64,000 bases of DNA from Sulfitobacter litoralis. Lineage in GTDB: Bacteria > Pseudomonadota > Alphaproteobacteria > Rhodobacterales > Rhodobacteraceae. A program made the translations under genes and the position numbers. Below the pieces are notes generated by a model, which was not told where the DNA came from, ran no database searches, and was given only the letters and a program-made list of their open reading frames with translations. Below, one piece after another: positions 28,521 to 37,274 of this stretch (its first letter is position 1; every line of letters begins with the position of its first letter). Location: NCBI RefSeq assembly GCF_900103185.1, contig NZ_FNJD01000002.1:124001-188000 (forward strand). The letters run 5' to 3'.

Positions 28521-29021
28521 CTACCCTGCAAGCATACGCGGTGTGATATGCGCCTCTATCTCGCCGCTATCCCAATGCACATTCTTCCAGTCGTCCACGT
28601 CGAACGCTAACACCAGCGTAGCACCAGGAGGCGTGGCACCCGAATATTGCGCTGTGAGGCCCGCACGGGGCAGCAGGTTCGCAATCTCGTTCACGCCGGG
28701 GTTGTGCGCGATCAACAACACAGTGGTGCCCTCAGCGCCATGGATGTGCGCCAACAAACGTTCCCTATGAGCAAGATAAAGGCGGTCTGTAAAGATTCGC
28801 TTAACATCAGTCGGGATGTCCAAAAGAGAGAGCGTTTCCGACGTACGCCGAGATGCTGAGCAAAGCGCAAGATCTGGCCTGTAGCCCTCTGCAACGAGCC
28901 ACTGGCCAACTGATACGGCGTCTTGTCGCCCTTTATCATCCAAAGGTCGATCAAAATCAGTGGATACCCCTGCCGGCCAGCCAGCTTTAGCGTGGCGCAT
29001 TAAAATAAGCCGTCGCATCAA
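28521..29021 (-). CDS. SixA-like histidine phosphatase
   Basis: A 166-residue histidine-phosphatase-fold protein with the catalytic LMRHAKAGW (His10), the second pocket CSASRRTSETL and LLIAHNPGVNEIA. The small size and RHAK motif fit the SixA group, which removes phosphate from phospho-His of phosphotransfer proteins; the exact substrate is unknown. It converges on aapP and lies upstream of nothing else on its strand, ending at the aapP terminator. Confidence 0.88.
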   Translation of the reverse strand: MMRRLILMRHAKAGWPAGVSTDFDRPLDDKGRQDAVSVGQWLVAEGYRPDLALCSASRRTSETLSLLDIPTDVKRIFTDRLYLAHRERLLAHIHGAEGTTVLLIAHNPGVNEIANLLPRAGLTAQYSGATPPGATLVLAFDVDDWKNVHWDSGEIEAHITPRMLAG

Positions 29022-29111
29022 CGCTTCCTTAATTTATCGTTCGCATAAACAAGGGGGCAGAGTGTCTAAAGCAGGGAGGTAGCGATATGTAACACACTGA
29101 TAAATGGTCCG

Positions 29112-29975
29112 CTATTGACCGCGGATAATACTCCCAGCACCATGTTCGGTGAACAGCTCGAGCAAGCAGGCGTTCGGGGCTCGCCCGTCCAGAATAACGG
29201 CTGCCCGTACGCCACCGTCGATTGCGTCAAGCGCGGTCTGTGTCTTGGGAATCATGCCGCCAGCAATAGTGCCGTCTGAAACCATCTGACGGATTTGCGT
29301 CGCAGTGAGCTCTGTCAGTACGTCCCCTTCAGCATTTTTTACGCCTGCAACGTCTGTGAGAAGAAGCAACCGATCTGCTTTTAGCGCAGCGGCGATAGCG
29401 CCTGCAGCGGTATCGCCGTTAATATTAAACGTTTCGCCATTCCGACCCATACCAAGGGGGGCAATCACTGGAATAATACCTTTATCCGCTAGATCGCGCA
29501 GCAAGCGTGGGTTCACTTCAGTCGGTGCACCGACCAATCCAAGCTCGGGGTCTTCTTGGTCACAAATGATAAGCCCGCTATCCTTACCCGATACACCCAC
29601 ACAGCGCCCGCCTTGCGCCGTAATGGCCTGAACGATACGTGCATTAACCAACCCAGACAGAACCATCTCGACGACTTCCATCGTCGCGGCATCGGTGACG
29701 CGTTTACCGTTGATAAACTCGGATGTGATATTCAGCCGACCCAACATATCATTGATCATGGGGCCGCCACCATGAATGATAACGGGATTCACGCCGACTT
29801 GGCGCATAAGTGCTACATCACGCGCGAACTCTTCCATGGCGTCATCGCTGCCCATGGCATGGCCGCCAAGTTTGATTACAACGGTGGCATCAGCGTAACG
29901 TTGCAAATAAGGGAGCGCTTGGCTCAGGGTGCGCGCGGTGGCGATCCAATCGCGGTTCATTTCTCGTTTTCTCAT
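29112..29975 (-). CDS. argB: Acetylglutamate kinase
   Basis: A 287-residue amino-acid kinase (N-acetylglutamate + ATP to the 5-phosphate, second step of arginine synthesis). [10 protein letters not shown] near the start, [38 protein letters not shown] and [26 protein letters not shown] are diagnostic. A start five codons later (MNRDW) is possible. It follows engB on the same strand by 29 nt. Confidence 0.96.
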   Translation of the reverse strand: MRKREMNRDWIATARTLSQALPYLQRYADATVVIKLGGHAMGSDDAMEEFARDVALMRQVGVNPVIIHGGGPMINDMLGRLNITSEFINGKRVTDAATMEVVEMVLSGLVNARIVQAITAQGGRCVGVSGKDSGLIICDQEDPELGLVGAPTEVNPRLLRDLADKGIIPVIAPLGMGRNGETFNINGDTAAGAIAAALKADRLLLLTDVAGVKNAEGDVLTELTATQIRQMVSDGTIAGGMIPKTQTALDAIDGGVRAAVILDGRAPNACLLELFTEHGAGSIIRGQ

Positions 29976-30004
29976 TCTCTGCCTCGGTGAACGCGGAGAT
30001 ACCG

Positions 30005-30655
30005 TTACTCCAACGTAGCGATAATGGCACGGAGCGTAGGGATGCCCCAGCCCTTTTCAGACGAGGTGACTACGATTTCAGGGTAAGCCGCTGGATGTTT
30101 GGCAAGCGCGCCGCGCACCTGTTCCAGAATTTTTTCTCGTTCGACTTCTTTAACTTTATCCGCTTTCGTCAGCACGCATTGAAATGTCACGGCCGAGCTA
30201 TCCAGCAATGACATGATTTCGTCATCAACCTTTTTTACGCCGTGGCGTGCATCAATCAATACGAAGGCACGCCGCAAAGTCTGGCGACCGGATAAATACT
30301 GTTTCAACAATCGCTGCCATTTTTCAACAATGGGCAGAGGCGCATTCGCATAGCCATAGCCAGGCAAGTCGACGAGGTAATGCTCCTCGGCAGCTGTGAA
30401 ATAGTTGATTTCCTGTGTGCGACCGGGGGTATTCGATGCGCGCGCCAAGGCTTTCATACCGGTTAGCGCATTTATAAGTGTAGATTTCCCGACGTTCGAG
30501 CGGCCTGCAAAACAAACTTCCATTCGGTCAGCAGGGGGTAGGCCGTCCATGGCGACAACGCCCTTTACGAACAAGGTCTCGCCTGCAAACAGCATGCGAC
30601 CTTTTTCGAGCGCGCGCGCATCAGGCTCATCGGCGATGCTGAACTGAACTTGCAT
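30005..30655 (-). CDS. engB: Ribosome-biogenesis GTP-binding protein EngB/YihA
   Basis: A 216-residue TrmE-Era-type GTPase: G1 GRSNVGKST (51-59), G2/G3 [12 protein letters not shown] and DLPGYG, G4 TKAD. It aids 50S assembly. It is separated from the MOSC gene upstream by 3 nt, so the two share a transcript. Confidence 0.96.
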   Translation of the reverse strand: MQVQFSIADEPDARALEKGRMLFAGETLFVKGVVAMDGLPPADRMEVCFAGRSNVGKSTLINALTGMKALARASNTPGRTQEINYFTAAEEHYLVDLPGYGYANAPLPIVEKWQRLLKQYLSGRQTLRRAFVLIDARHGVKKVDDEIMSLLDSSAVTFQCVLTKADKVKEVEREKILEQVRGALAKHPAAYPEIVVTSSEKGWGIPTLRAIIATLE

Positions 30656-30658
30656 ATG

Positions 30659-31400
30659 TTAAAGTACCTTTACCTGGTCACCGATAAAGACGGGACCCGT
30701 TTCAATAACCTCGGCATATACGCCGAAATCCTGGTGACCCCAACCCTTCAATATGCGTAACATTTCGATATCGCGTTCGCCAGTTTTTGGGTTCGCGGTT
30801 GTCGCCCGACATCTTTCCGTGCGTTCACGGATACGTAGTACCACGCTGCCGATCGCGACCTCTTTACCGACCCAATCTAGTTCGTCCCACGGGCTTCCCG
30901 TGTCAAACCAGACGTTGCCGCGCCAGCGATGGGGGCGAAACCGGTGTTCCTGCCGCATCCGACACGGCACGCAAGGACGCGTAATTACATAGGCTTACAG
31001 ACGGGTATGGGGTGTCGGTAAACCCGCGCCCATCCAACCTGAAAATTGCACTTGGTTGTGCTCTGTTTTCGGGGACAAGGGGTGCGACCCATTCCAGAAA
31101 TCTGCTGGTTTCACGATCGGGATGGAAGGTAAGTGAGGGGCGGTCTGGGTGGTGCAACGTAAGCAGTTCGTGCGCGCTGTCAAAGGCGGCTGTTATGGCC
31201 ATTAGCGCTGGCGCTTTGGATCCGGTGCTAAAATTGGCGCAATGCGCCCACTCGGTTCCGTCGGTGCGTGCGGCGTCGTGCACGACGGCCCAGGTCCGGT
31301 CCCATGGCATAGACTGCCCTGCGGTGAGCGTAGTGTGGGCCAGCTCCTCGCGACCATGGCTCTTGAGCGGGTAGCGATAAAGCTGGGCAACCGTCGTCAT
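30659..31400 (-). pseudogene. MOSC-domain protein, frameshifted by one extra base
   Basis: Two adjoining frames make one protein. The first (31400 to 30903, MTTVAQLYRYPLKSHGREELAHTTL) is the MOSC N-terminal domain up to GTPVS; the second continues PHRWRGNVWFDTGSPWDELDWVGKEV and CRATTANPKTGERDIEML with the MOSC Cys, ending at 30659. Removing one base from the run of five Gs at 30931-30935 (Cs in the gene) restores VSPHRWRGN without a gap. MOSC proteins carry sulfur from molybdenum-cofactor enzymes. Either a true inactivating frameshift or a sequencing error. Its ATG overlaps the yidC stop by one base. Confidence 0.88.
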
Positions 31401-33208
31401 TATTTCGGGTCGCCTTTACGTCCGAGCTTTATGCTCCCTTTAATATTGCCAAGAATATCGGGCTTATACCCTTGGCTTCGCATGATCAGATATTGTTGCG
31501 TAAAGGTGATCGTGTTGTTTGCTATCCAGTAAACAACAAGACCGGACGCAAACCCGCCGAGCATGAACATAAACACCCAAGGCATCCATGCGAAGATCAT
31601 CTGCTGAGTTGGGTCGGTGGGGGCCGGGTTAAGTTTTTGCTGCAAGAACATGGAAACACCGAGCAACAGCGGAAGGATACCGATAAAGACAAGTGCAAGG
31701 ACTGTCCCAGCTTCGGGAGCGCCCCATGGCAAAAGGCCGTACAGGTTGTAGATCGAGGTGGGGTCTGGTGCACTTAGATCCTGAAACGGACCGAAGAAGG
31801 GCGCGTGGCGCAGCTCGAGCGTCACAAAGATCACTTTATAGAGAGAGAAGAAAATCGGAATCTGCATTAAGATCGGGAGACACCCTGCGGCGGGGTTTAC
31901 CTTCTCCCTCTTATAAAGCTCCATCATGCCCTGTTGAAGCTTCTGGCGATCGTCCCCAGCATCCTTCTTTAGCTTCTCCATCTGCGGCTGAAGTTCTTTC
32001 ATCTTCGCCATCGACACATATGACTTATACGCCAGCGGGAAGAGCAGGGCCTTGATCAAAAGCGTCAGCCCGATGATCGCAACTCCCATATTTCCGATCA
32101 GCAGGTTAAGGTGGTGCAGAACCCAGAAGATCGGTTTCGTCAGGAAAAAGAACCAGCCCCAATCGATAGAGTCGATGAATTTATACACACCCTGAGCTTC
32201 ATACGCGCGCAGGATCTCCCATTCTTTGGCACCAGCGAAAAGCTGCGTTGAGACAGTGGCAGCTTGGCCGCTGGCGACAACTTGTGTCGGCATCACTGCT
32301 TCGGTCTGGAAAATTTCTGTACGAGGCAGGTACTTGACCGTCAAGCGGGTTGGCTGGGCTGGATCAGGGATAAGATTGGTCATGAAATAGTGACCGGTAA
32401 AGCCGATCCAGCCATTGGTAACACCGTCAATGCGTTTGGAGGGCACGCCATTTACAACATCTAGATCGGGGATATCGTCCCAAGCGGTCTCAAGCAGTTC
32501 ACCATTATTCATGGTGACTAAACCTTCGTGCAGAATGAAGAAGTTCTGAGCGTCGCTTGGGATACCATGACGTGCGATAAGGCCGTAAGGTGCAAGTGAA
32601 ACCGAGTTTTCAGCCGAGTTTGTAATGGTTTGGTCGATCTTGAACATATAGTTCTCATCGATCGAAATTGTGCGCGAAAAGACCTGGCCGGCCTCATTAT
32701 CCCAAGTTAGCGTGACAGGCGCGTCAACCGACAGCGTTTCACCATCGCTGAGCGACCAAAGAGTGCTCGGGCCGGGGACTTGATCGGGTGAGATGCCCGC
32801 GCCGGGTGCCCAGCCATAAAGCGCGTAATAAGCGTCGGTAGAGCCTGCGGGAGATAGCAATCTTACAGTCGGGGCGTCTTCCTCGATCGTTGTGTTATAG
32901 TCTTTTAGGTACAGATCATCCACTCGGCCACCAAGCAACGATATAGAGCCAGCGATACGGGCAGTCTCGACAGCAATACGCGGCGCTGTATCTAGGGCCT
33001 CTGTAGAAGACGCGCTGTCTTCGGCTGGTATGCTCGCCGACCCAGCGTTCGCTGGAACAACAGCCTCTGACGCGTTTGCATCAGTGGTTTGCAGCGGAGG
33101 CTCAGAGAGGGTTTCGGTTTCCTGAGGTGGGAACAAAACGAACCACCCTAGGATGACTATGAAACTGAGAACCGTCGCAAAAATGAGATTCTTGTTTTGA
33201 TCGTCCAT
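31400..33208 (-). CDS. yidC: Membrane protein insertase YidC
   Basis: A 602-residue YidC from MDDQNKNLIFATVLSFIVILGWF. The first helix anchors a large periplasmic domain (to about 360), then five core helices with INSIDWGWFFFLTKPIF-like KFIDSIDWGWFFFLTKP, LAYKSYVSMAKMKELQPQM and NPAAGCLPILMQIPIFFSLYKVIF. The start 33208 is chosen over the open frame upstream because this is the standard N-terminus. It inserts and folds membrane proteins, alone or with SecYEG. Confidence 0.96.
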   Translation of the reverse strand: MDDQNKNLIFATVLSFIVILGWFVLFPPQETETLSEPPLQTTDANASEAVVPANAGSASIPAEDSASSTEALDTAPRIAVETARIAGSISLLGGRVDDLYLKDYNTTIEEDAPTVRLLSPAGSTDAYYALYGWAPGAGISPDQVPGPSTLWSLSDGETLSVDAPVTLTWDNEAGQVFSRTISIDENYMFKIDQTITNSAENSVSLAPYGLIARHGIPSDAQNFFILHEGLVTMNNGELLETAWDDIPDLDVVNGVPSKRIDGVTNGWIGFTGHYFMTNLIPDPAQPTRLTVKYLPRTEIFQTEAVMPTQVVASGQAATVSTQLFAGAKEWEILRAYEAQGVYKFIDSIDWGWFFFLTKPIFWVLHHLNLLIGNMGVAIIGLTLLIKALLFPLAYKSYVSMAKMKELQPQMEKLKKDAGDDRQKLQQGMMELYKREKVNPAAGCLPILMQIPIFFSLYKVIFVTLELRHAPFFGPFQDLSAPDPTSIYNLYGLLPWGAPEAGTVLALVFIGILPLLLGVSMFLQQKLNPAPTDPTQQMIFAWMPWVFMFMLGGFASGLVVYWIANNTITFTQQYLIMRSQGYKPDILGNIKGSIKLGRKGDPK

Positions 33209-33322
33209 TTGACCGTCACCTGATGCCTGTAATATCAGCGTGGGTTCAACAGAGTAAGGTGCCAAAGGTCAAGTAAATTCGGCCCTTGCATCCGAGCGCT
33301 TCCCGTAAAGTGGATCTTATTG

Positions 33323-34375
33323 TCAGGCAATGTCACCGAAGGCCCGTGGCAAATAATCGAGTTTTTTGATGTGCGTATGCATCCAGCCGACGACCTGTTC
33401 CGGGGGCATAGGTTGCGCGATTCCGGGACCTTGAACGTTGTCGCAACCAAGTTGGGACAATAGTTCATGTTCTCCTGAGGTCTGCACACCGCAAGCAAGA
33501 GTTTCGGTGCCCAGATCTTGTGCCATTGCGAGGACAGTGGACAAAATGAGACGACGGTTGATGCTTAAGTTCGCTCCGGTCGTTAGCGATGGATCAATTG
33601 CTACGACGTTTATATCATATTTCTGAACGATCTCTACACAACGAGGGCCGCTGCCGAATCCATTTAGTCCGGTTTGGCTGCCCAGCTCATGAAGCTTCCG
33701 AAGAAGCATGATCACCGGTGGCCCGGGTTGGCGCTGACAAAGATAGGATGGGAGCGCGATGCGCAAAAAGCGGGGAGGGAGATCGAGCCGCTCAAGTTCC
33801 CATTCTACCTTCTGTAATAGTAGTGGATCATCCATCTGTGAAGGCGCGAGGTTGTAGATTATCTGAACTGAAGAACGACAGGTGCGCGGCAGCTTCTTTG
33901 CTTCCAAAAGAATTGTTGAGAGAGGGAAAAGTGGCTCGCTATCCGTCTCACTTGGTGCTCCCATCGACGTGCCATTTTGTTGATGAGGTATGATCGACTC
34001 GACACATGAAGCGCGTATTGCGCAAAAACCACTTACCTCACCCGAGTGCGTCGAAATTTGTGGTTGGAATAGCACTGGATCATGCTGGTGCCGGGCCGGA
34101 CGTGAACGTGATATGCTATTGATCACAGGCGCTGCAACGGGCCTCACTGCATCTTGCCGCGAGGCATAGGTTGATTGAGCGACAGCGCGGGACCGTCCTA
34201 AGAATAGATATATTAGCGGGAGCAAGACCGCGCCCACGAAGGCGAACCCCTGCCATCCGAACCACAGGAATGCCAATGCCAAGGCAATCCCGATTGTGAA
34301 GCCTGCGGGCGCGAAAACGCGTTTCCCTTTGTGCAGAAAAGATTTGGCGAACTCATTGATATCGTCTTGTTTCAA
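33323..34375 (-). CDS. Membrane-anchored protein with a degenerate EAL domain
   Basis: About 350 residues, with two N-terminal membrane helices (AGFTIGIALALAFLWFGW and GFAFVGAVLLPLIYLFL), a linker and an EAL-like domain. Family landmarks are recognisable but altered: the EAL position reads GFCAIRAS, the DDFGTG loop reads LNGFGSG, the AEGVET site reads ACGVQTSGE, and the end is GCDNVQGPGIAQPMPPEQ. Metal-binding acids are missing, so it is probably not an active c-di-GMP phosphodiesterase but may bind a nucleotide or partner. Starts are both TTG (34375 after GGGGG, or 34411). It lies between ttcA and yidC on their strand. Confidence 0.8.
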   Translation of the reverse strand: MKQDDINEFAKSFLHKGKRVFAPAGFTIGIALALAFLWFGWQGFAFVGAVLLPLIYLFLGRSRAVAQSTYASRQDAVRPVAAPVINSISRSRPARHQHDPVLFQPQISTHSGEVSGFCAIRASCVESIIPHQQNGTSMGAPSETDSEPLFPLSTILLEAKKLPRTCRSSVQIIYNLAPSQMDDPLLLQKVEWELERLDLPPRFLRIALPSYLCQRQPGPPVIMLLRKLHELGSQTGLNGFGSGPRCVEIVQKYDINVVAIDPSLTTGANLSINRRLILSTVLAMAQDLGTETLACGVQTSGEHELLSQLGCDNVQGPGIAQPMPPEQVVGWMHTHIKKLDYLPRAFGDIA

Positions 34376-34492
34376 AGCAGCCCCCGACTGACATATTACC
34401 GGTTTAGGCAATAGGGGGCATGTCTGATGAAAAGGTTAATGTTCGCCTTTTGGTCTGTATAATTTGCTTCAAATTCCGAAGAGTTTCGGGGT

Positions 34493-35320
34493 TTACTTCG
34501 CCCGTTCGAGGCCCGCAAAATCAAACAGCTCCGGATCCAAAAGATGCGAGGGGCGCGCATTCATAAGTGCGCGAAACATCACCTGACGGCGCCCGGGACT
34601 GTTTGCTTCCCAGCCGTCTAAAATCGCTTTCACCTGCTGGCGTTGTAACCCGTCTTGCGAGCCACATAGATCACACGGAATGATTGGATAATTCATGGCA
34701 GTTGAAAATTTTTCGCAATCGGCTTCCGCGACAAGAGCCAGCGGACGGTATAGGAACAGGTCGCCTTCTTCATTCAGAAGCTTCGCTGGCATGGTCGCCA
34801 AGCGCCCGCCATGAAACAAATTCATAAAGAAAGTTTCTAGGATGTCATCCCGGTGATGGCCAAGAACCACGGCGGTGCAGCCTTCCTCACGTGCGATTCG
34901 ATAAAGATGCCCACGGCGGAGCCTGCTGCACAACGCACAGAATGTGCGACCTGCGGGGATCTTGTCTGTAACGATTGAGTAGGTGTCTTGATATGCAATA
35001 CGGTGCTTTACCCCCATTTTGTCGAGGAAAGCAGGCAGGACTGTTGCCGGAAAATTGGGCTGACCCTGGTCAAGGTTGCACGCGATAAGCTCTACCGGGA
35101 GGAGCCCACGCCATTGTAGCTCGTGTAGAATGGCCAGAAGAGTATAACTATCTTTCCCGCCAGACATGCAAACCAGCCATTTACCACCGGGTTCGACCAT
35201 CCCGTATTGCTCAATCGCCTCGCGGGTTAGCCGCACGAGTCGTTTGCGCAGCTTCCGAAATTCGGTGCTTTGTGGTGCACCATGGAAAAGCGGGTGGATA
35301 TCTTCGGGATGATCAAGCAT
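34493..35320 (-). CDS. ttcA: tRNA 2-thiocytidine biosynthesis protein TtcA
   Basis: A 275-residue PP-loop enzyme that thiolates C32 of some tRNAs. PP-loop SGGKDS (53-58), the CxxC pairs C128-ALC131 and C216-DLC219 for the iron-sulfur cluster, and [14 protein letters not shown] are all present. It follows yidD on the same strand by about 110 nt. Confidence 0.95.
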   Translation of the reverse strand: MLDHPEDIHPLFHGAPQSTEFRKLRKRLVRLTREAIEQYGMVEPGGKWLVCMSGGKDSYTLLAILHELQWRGLLPVELIACNLDQGQPNFPATVLPAFLDKMGVKHRIAYQDTYSIVTDKIPAGRTFCALCSRLRRGHLYRIAREEGCTAVVLGHHRDDILETFFMNLFHGGRLATMPAKLLNEEGDLFLYRPLALVAEADCEKFSTAMNYPIIPCDLCGSQDGLQRQQVKAILDGWEANSPGRRQVMFRALMNARPSHLLDPELFDFAGLERAK

Positions 35321-35431
35321 GTGGGTGGCTTAGTGCAACTGTGTTGGCCGATCAAGCGTCGCTGCGTCGTTATCGATACTACGACGTCGTGCAGGCGAAC
35401 TCTAGCGCCAGGCAATAGGACAGTCGCTAGT

Positions 35432-35644
35432 TTACTCAGGAACGTTGTCGATGCCGCTGCTCCCCCATGGGTGGCAGCGAGCGATGCGTTTCAGGGTAAG
35501 CCAACCCCCTTTAGTAGCACCGTGCTTGGAGAGGGCTTCTAGTGCGTAGGCGCTGCAAGTGGGGTGGTATCGACAGTTGTAGCCGACCCATGGGCTGAAA
35601 ATTAGGCGGTACCCCCTGATAGGCAGTGCCAATAGACGTGCCAT
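35432..35644 (-). CDS. yidD: Membrane protein insertion efficiency factor YidD
   Basis: A 70-residue protein [38 protein letters not shown], with the conserved C-RYHPTCS-Y and the amphipathic start typical of YidD, which sits at the inner membrane and helps YidC-dependent insertion. The start at 35644 gives the usual length; the longer open frame upstream overlaps rnpA and is rejected. It starts 5 nt after the rnpA stop. Confidence 0.93.
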   Translation of the reverse strand: MARLLALPIRGYRLIFSPWVGYNCRYHPTCSAYALEALSKHGATKGGWLTLKRIARCHPWGSSGIDNVPE

Positions 35645-35649
35645 AGGGC

Positions 35650-36081
35650 TCACTTTTGAGGACCACTGCGCTGCTTGCCATGCAGAATACCCAAAGCTTT
35701 GACAAAATCCGATTGCAACGTATTGAAGGGGAGCGATGCAGTGGCACCACTGCGGCCCACGAGCACATAATCCATACCATCGCGTCCCTGATGTGGAAGC
35801 GTCAGGCGGGCAAGCTCGCGCAAGCGCCTTTTGGCGCGATTGCGGGCGACGGCGTTGCCGACTTTCTTGGAGCACGTAAAACCTACGCGTATTCCCTCCG
35901 CTTCACCGTCAGCACGTCTGCGCATCTGAAGGATAAAGCCGGGCATCGCTGCCCGAGGGGCACGCGAGGCCCGCTGGAAGTCGGGCCTATTTTTCAGCGT
36001 TTCCAAACGAAAAGAAACCGCCGGAAGCGTTTCCTCTGGTGTGGCGCATCTGCCATCCATAGGTGCCTCTGACGGTGTCAT
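35650..36081 (-). CDS. rnpA: Ribonuclease P protein component
   Basis: A 143-residue protein with [28 protein letters not shown] and the RNA-binding motif [24 protein letters not shown]. It supports the RNase P RNA in maturing tRNA 5' ends. The first 25 residues are poorly conserved, so a start further in is possible. It follows rpmH by 25 nt, the usual rpmH-rnpA order. Confidence 0.94.
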   Translation of the reverse strand: MTPSEAPMDGRCATPEETLPAVSFRLETLKNRPDFQRASRAPRAAMPGFILQMRRRADGEAEGIRVGFTCSKKVGNAVARNRAKRRLRELARLTLPHQGRDGMDYVLVGRSGATASLPFNTLQSDFVKALGILHGKQRSGPQK

Positions 36082-36106
36082 ATCTTTTAAAAACCGAAGT
36101 CGCGTA

Positions 36107-36241
36107 TTACGCGCTCAGTTCTTTCCGGCCTTGTGCACGGCGCGAGTTAATGATCTTGCGACCCGCTTTGGTTGCCATGCGTGCGCGGAAACCGTGGCGC
36201 CGTTTGCGCACAAGGTTTGAAGGTTGATAGGTGCGTTTCAT
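36107..36241 (-). CDS. rpmH: 50S ribosomal protein L34
   Basis: A 44-residue basic protein [30 protein letters not shown] ending [11 protein letters not shown], the standard L34. It is the first gene of the rpmH-rnpA-yidD block, and is often strongly expressed. Short, but the match is unmistakable. Confidence 0.97.
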   Translation of the reverse strand: MKRTYQPSNLVRKRRHGFRARMATKAGRKIINSRRAQGRKELSA

Positions 36242-36309
36242 CGCTCCGACTCCACTTTATACTTTAGCACGCCACCAGATTCGGCGCGTCACTGTCATTT
36301 CAAGCCCTG

Positions 36310-36338
36310 CTCCTAAAGCTGCAGCACGGGCAAGTCAA
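36310..36338 (-). promoter_or_regulatory. Candidate promoter of rpmH-rnpA
   Basis: On the minus strand TTGACT (36338-36333), then a 17-nt spacer and TAGGAG (36315-36310), or 16 nt and TTAGGA. The -35 is good, the -10 weak. It would give a leader of about 60 nt. Confidence 0.3.
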
Positions 36339-36394
36339 ACCCTTGGAGCCGATATTTCGACCTTTGCAACAAATTAAGCCAGCTTATCTGCCCG

Positions 36395-36427
36395 ATGTTA
36401 CAGTTTTCTTGGGAATTGCCGTAACAT
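36395..36427. promoter_or_regulatory. ATGTTAC/GTAACAT inverted repeat
   Basis: ATGTTAC (36395-36401) and GTAACAT (36421-36427) are exact inverted repeats 19 nt apart, in the 298-nt gap between divergent rpmH and the TVP38 gene. The arrangement fits a dimeric regulator site; no regulator gene is adjacent. The rest of the gap shows nothing else clear besides the rpmH promoter. Confidence 0.35.
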
Positions 36428-36539
36428 GGTCCTAAAAGCCGCCTCCACATCAACCACACGTGAGGACCCTATCTGAATGGCAATATTTGACCCATCTAAT
36501 AGGGAGCAGCTTATAGTGTTTTGAAAGTGACCCGACAAT

Positions 36540-37274
36540 ATGCCCGCACAAGCCTCTGAAAAACCTTTATGGTTTCGCTATTTACCCTTTGTGGGCATTC
36601 TGGTGGTCGCAGTGTTGGGGTTCTTTGCCCTGCGCGATTACCTCACTTTCGAGACATTGCGCGACAACCGCGAGGCGCTGATCGCATTCCGCGATTCGCA
36701 CTATGGGCTTACGGTTCTCGTTTTTCTGGGCATTTATATTGCGATTGTCGGATTTTCTCTTCCGGGGGCTAGCATCGCAACGATCACCGGCGGTTTCCTA
36801 TTTGGGACGGTGTTCGGGGTTCTGGTTAATGTGACCGGCGCGACGTTGGGGGCGGTTGTGATCTTTCTTGCCGCGCGCATGGGGCTGGGGGCCGCATTAA
36901 AAGCGCGAATGGACGCATCGGACGGGCTGGTGCGTAGGATCAAGGCAGGTATTGACGACAACCAATGGTCGATGCTGTTCTTCCTGAGGCTGGTCCCCGT
37001 GGTGCCGTTCTTCCTGGCGAACCTTATCCCTGCATTCCTTGGCGTGCCGATCCATCGCTTTGTAATTTCGACTTTGTTAGGTATTATCCCGGGCTCGCTG
37101 GTGTTCACCTCGATCGGGGCAGGGCTGGGGACGGTGTTTGCACAGGGTGCAACGCCAGACTTTGGCATTATCTTTGAACCGCATATTCTACTACCTATTC
37201 TGGGGCTCTGCGCTTTGTCGGTGCTGCCCGTCGTGTTGAAAGCTGTCACCGGCAAAAAGGAACTTTTGAAATGA
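36540..37274 (+). CDS. TVP38/TMEM64 (VTT-domain) membrane protein
   Basis: A 244-residue inner-membrane protein with the VTT/DedA-like core: GFSLPGASIATITGGFLFGTVFGVLVNVTGATLGAVVIFLAARMGLG, then FFLRLVPVVPFFLANLIPAFLGVPIHRFVISTLLGIIPGSLVFT, which contains the family re-entrant arms. The substrate is unknown; relatives are linked to lipid scrambling and undecaprenyl or ion transport. It overlaps the oxidoreductase gene by 4 nt, a frequent partnership. Confidence 0.9.
   Translation: MPAQASEKPLWFRYLPFVGILVVAVLGFFALRDYLTFETLRDNREALIAFRDSHYGLTVLVFLGIYIAIVGFSLPGASIATITGGFLFGTVFGVLVNVTGATLGAVVIFLAARMGLGAALKARMDASDGLVRRIKAGIDDNQWSMLFFLRLVPVVPFFLANLIPAFLGVPIHRFVISTLLGIIPGSLVFTSIGAGLGTVFAQGATPDFGIIFEPHILLPILGLCALSVLPVVLKAVTGKKELLK

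Noticed and set aside
30931-30935. Run of five Gs in the MOSC gene as a phase-variation switch
   Set aside because: Too short a run for regulated slippage; a plain frameshift or sequencing error is more likely.
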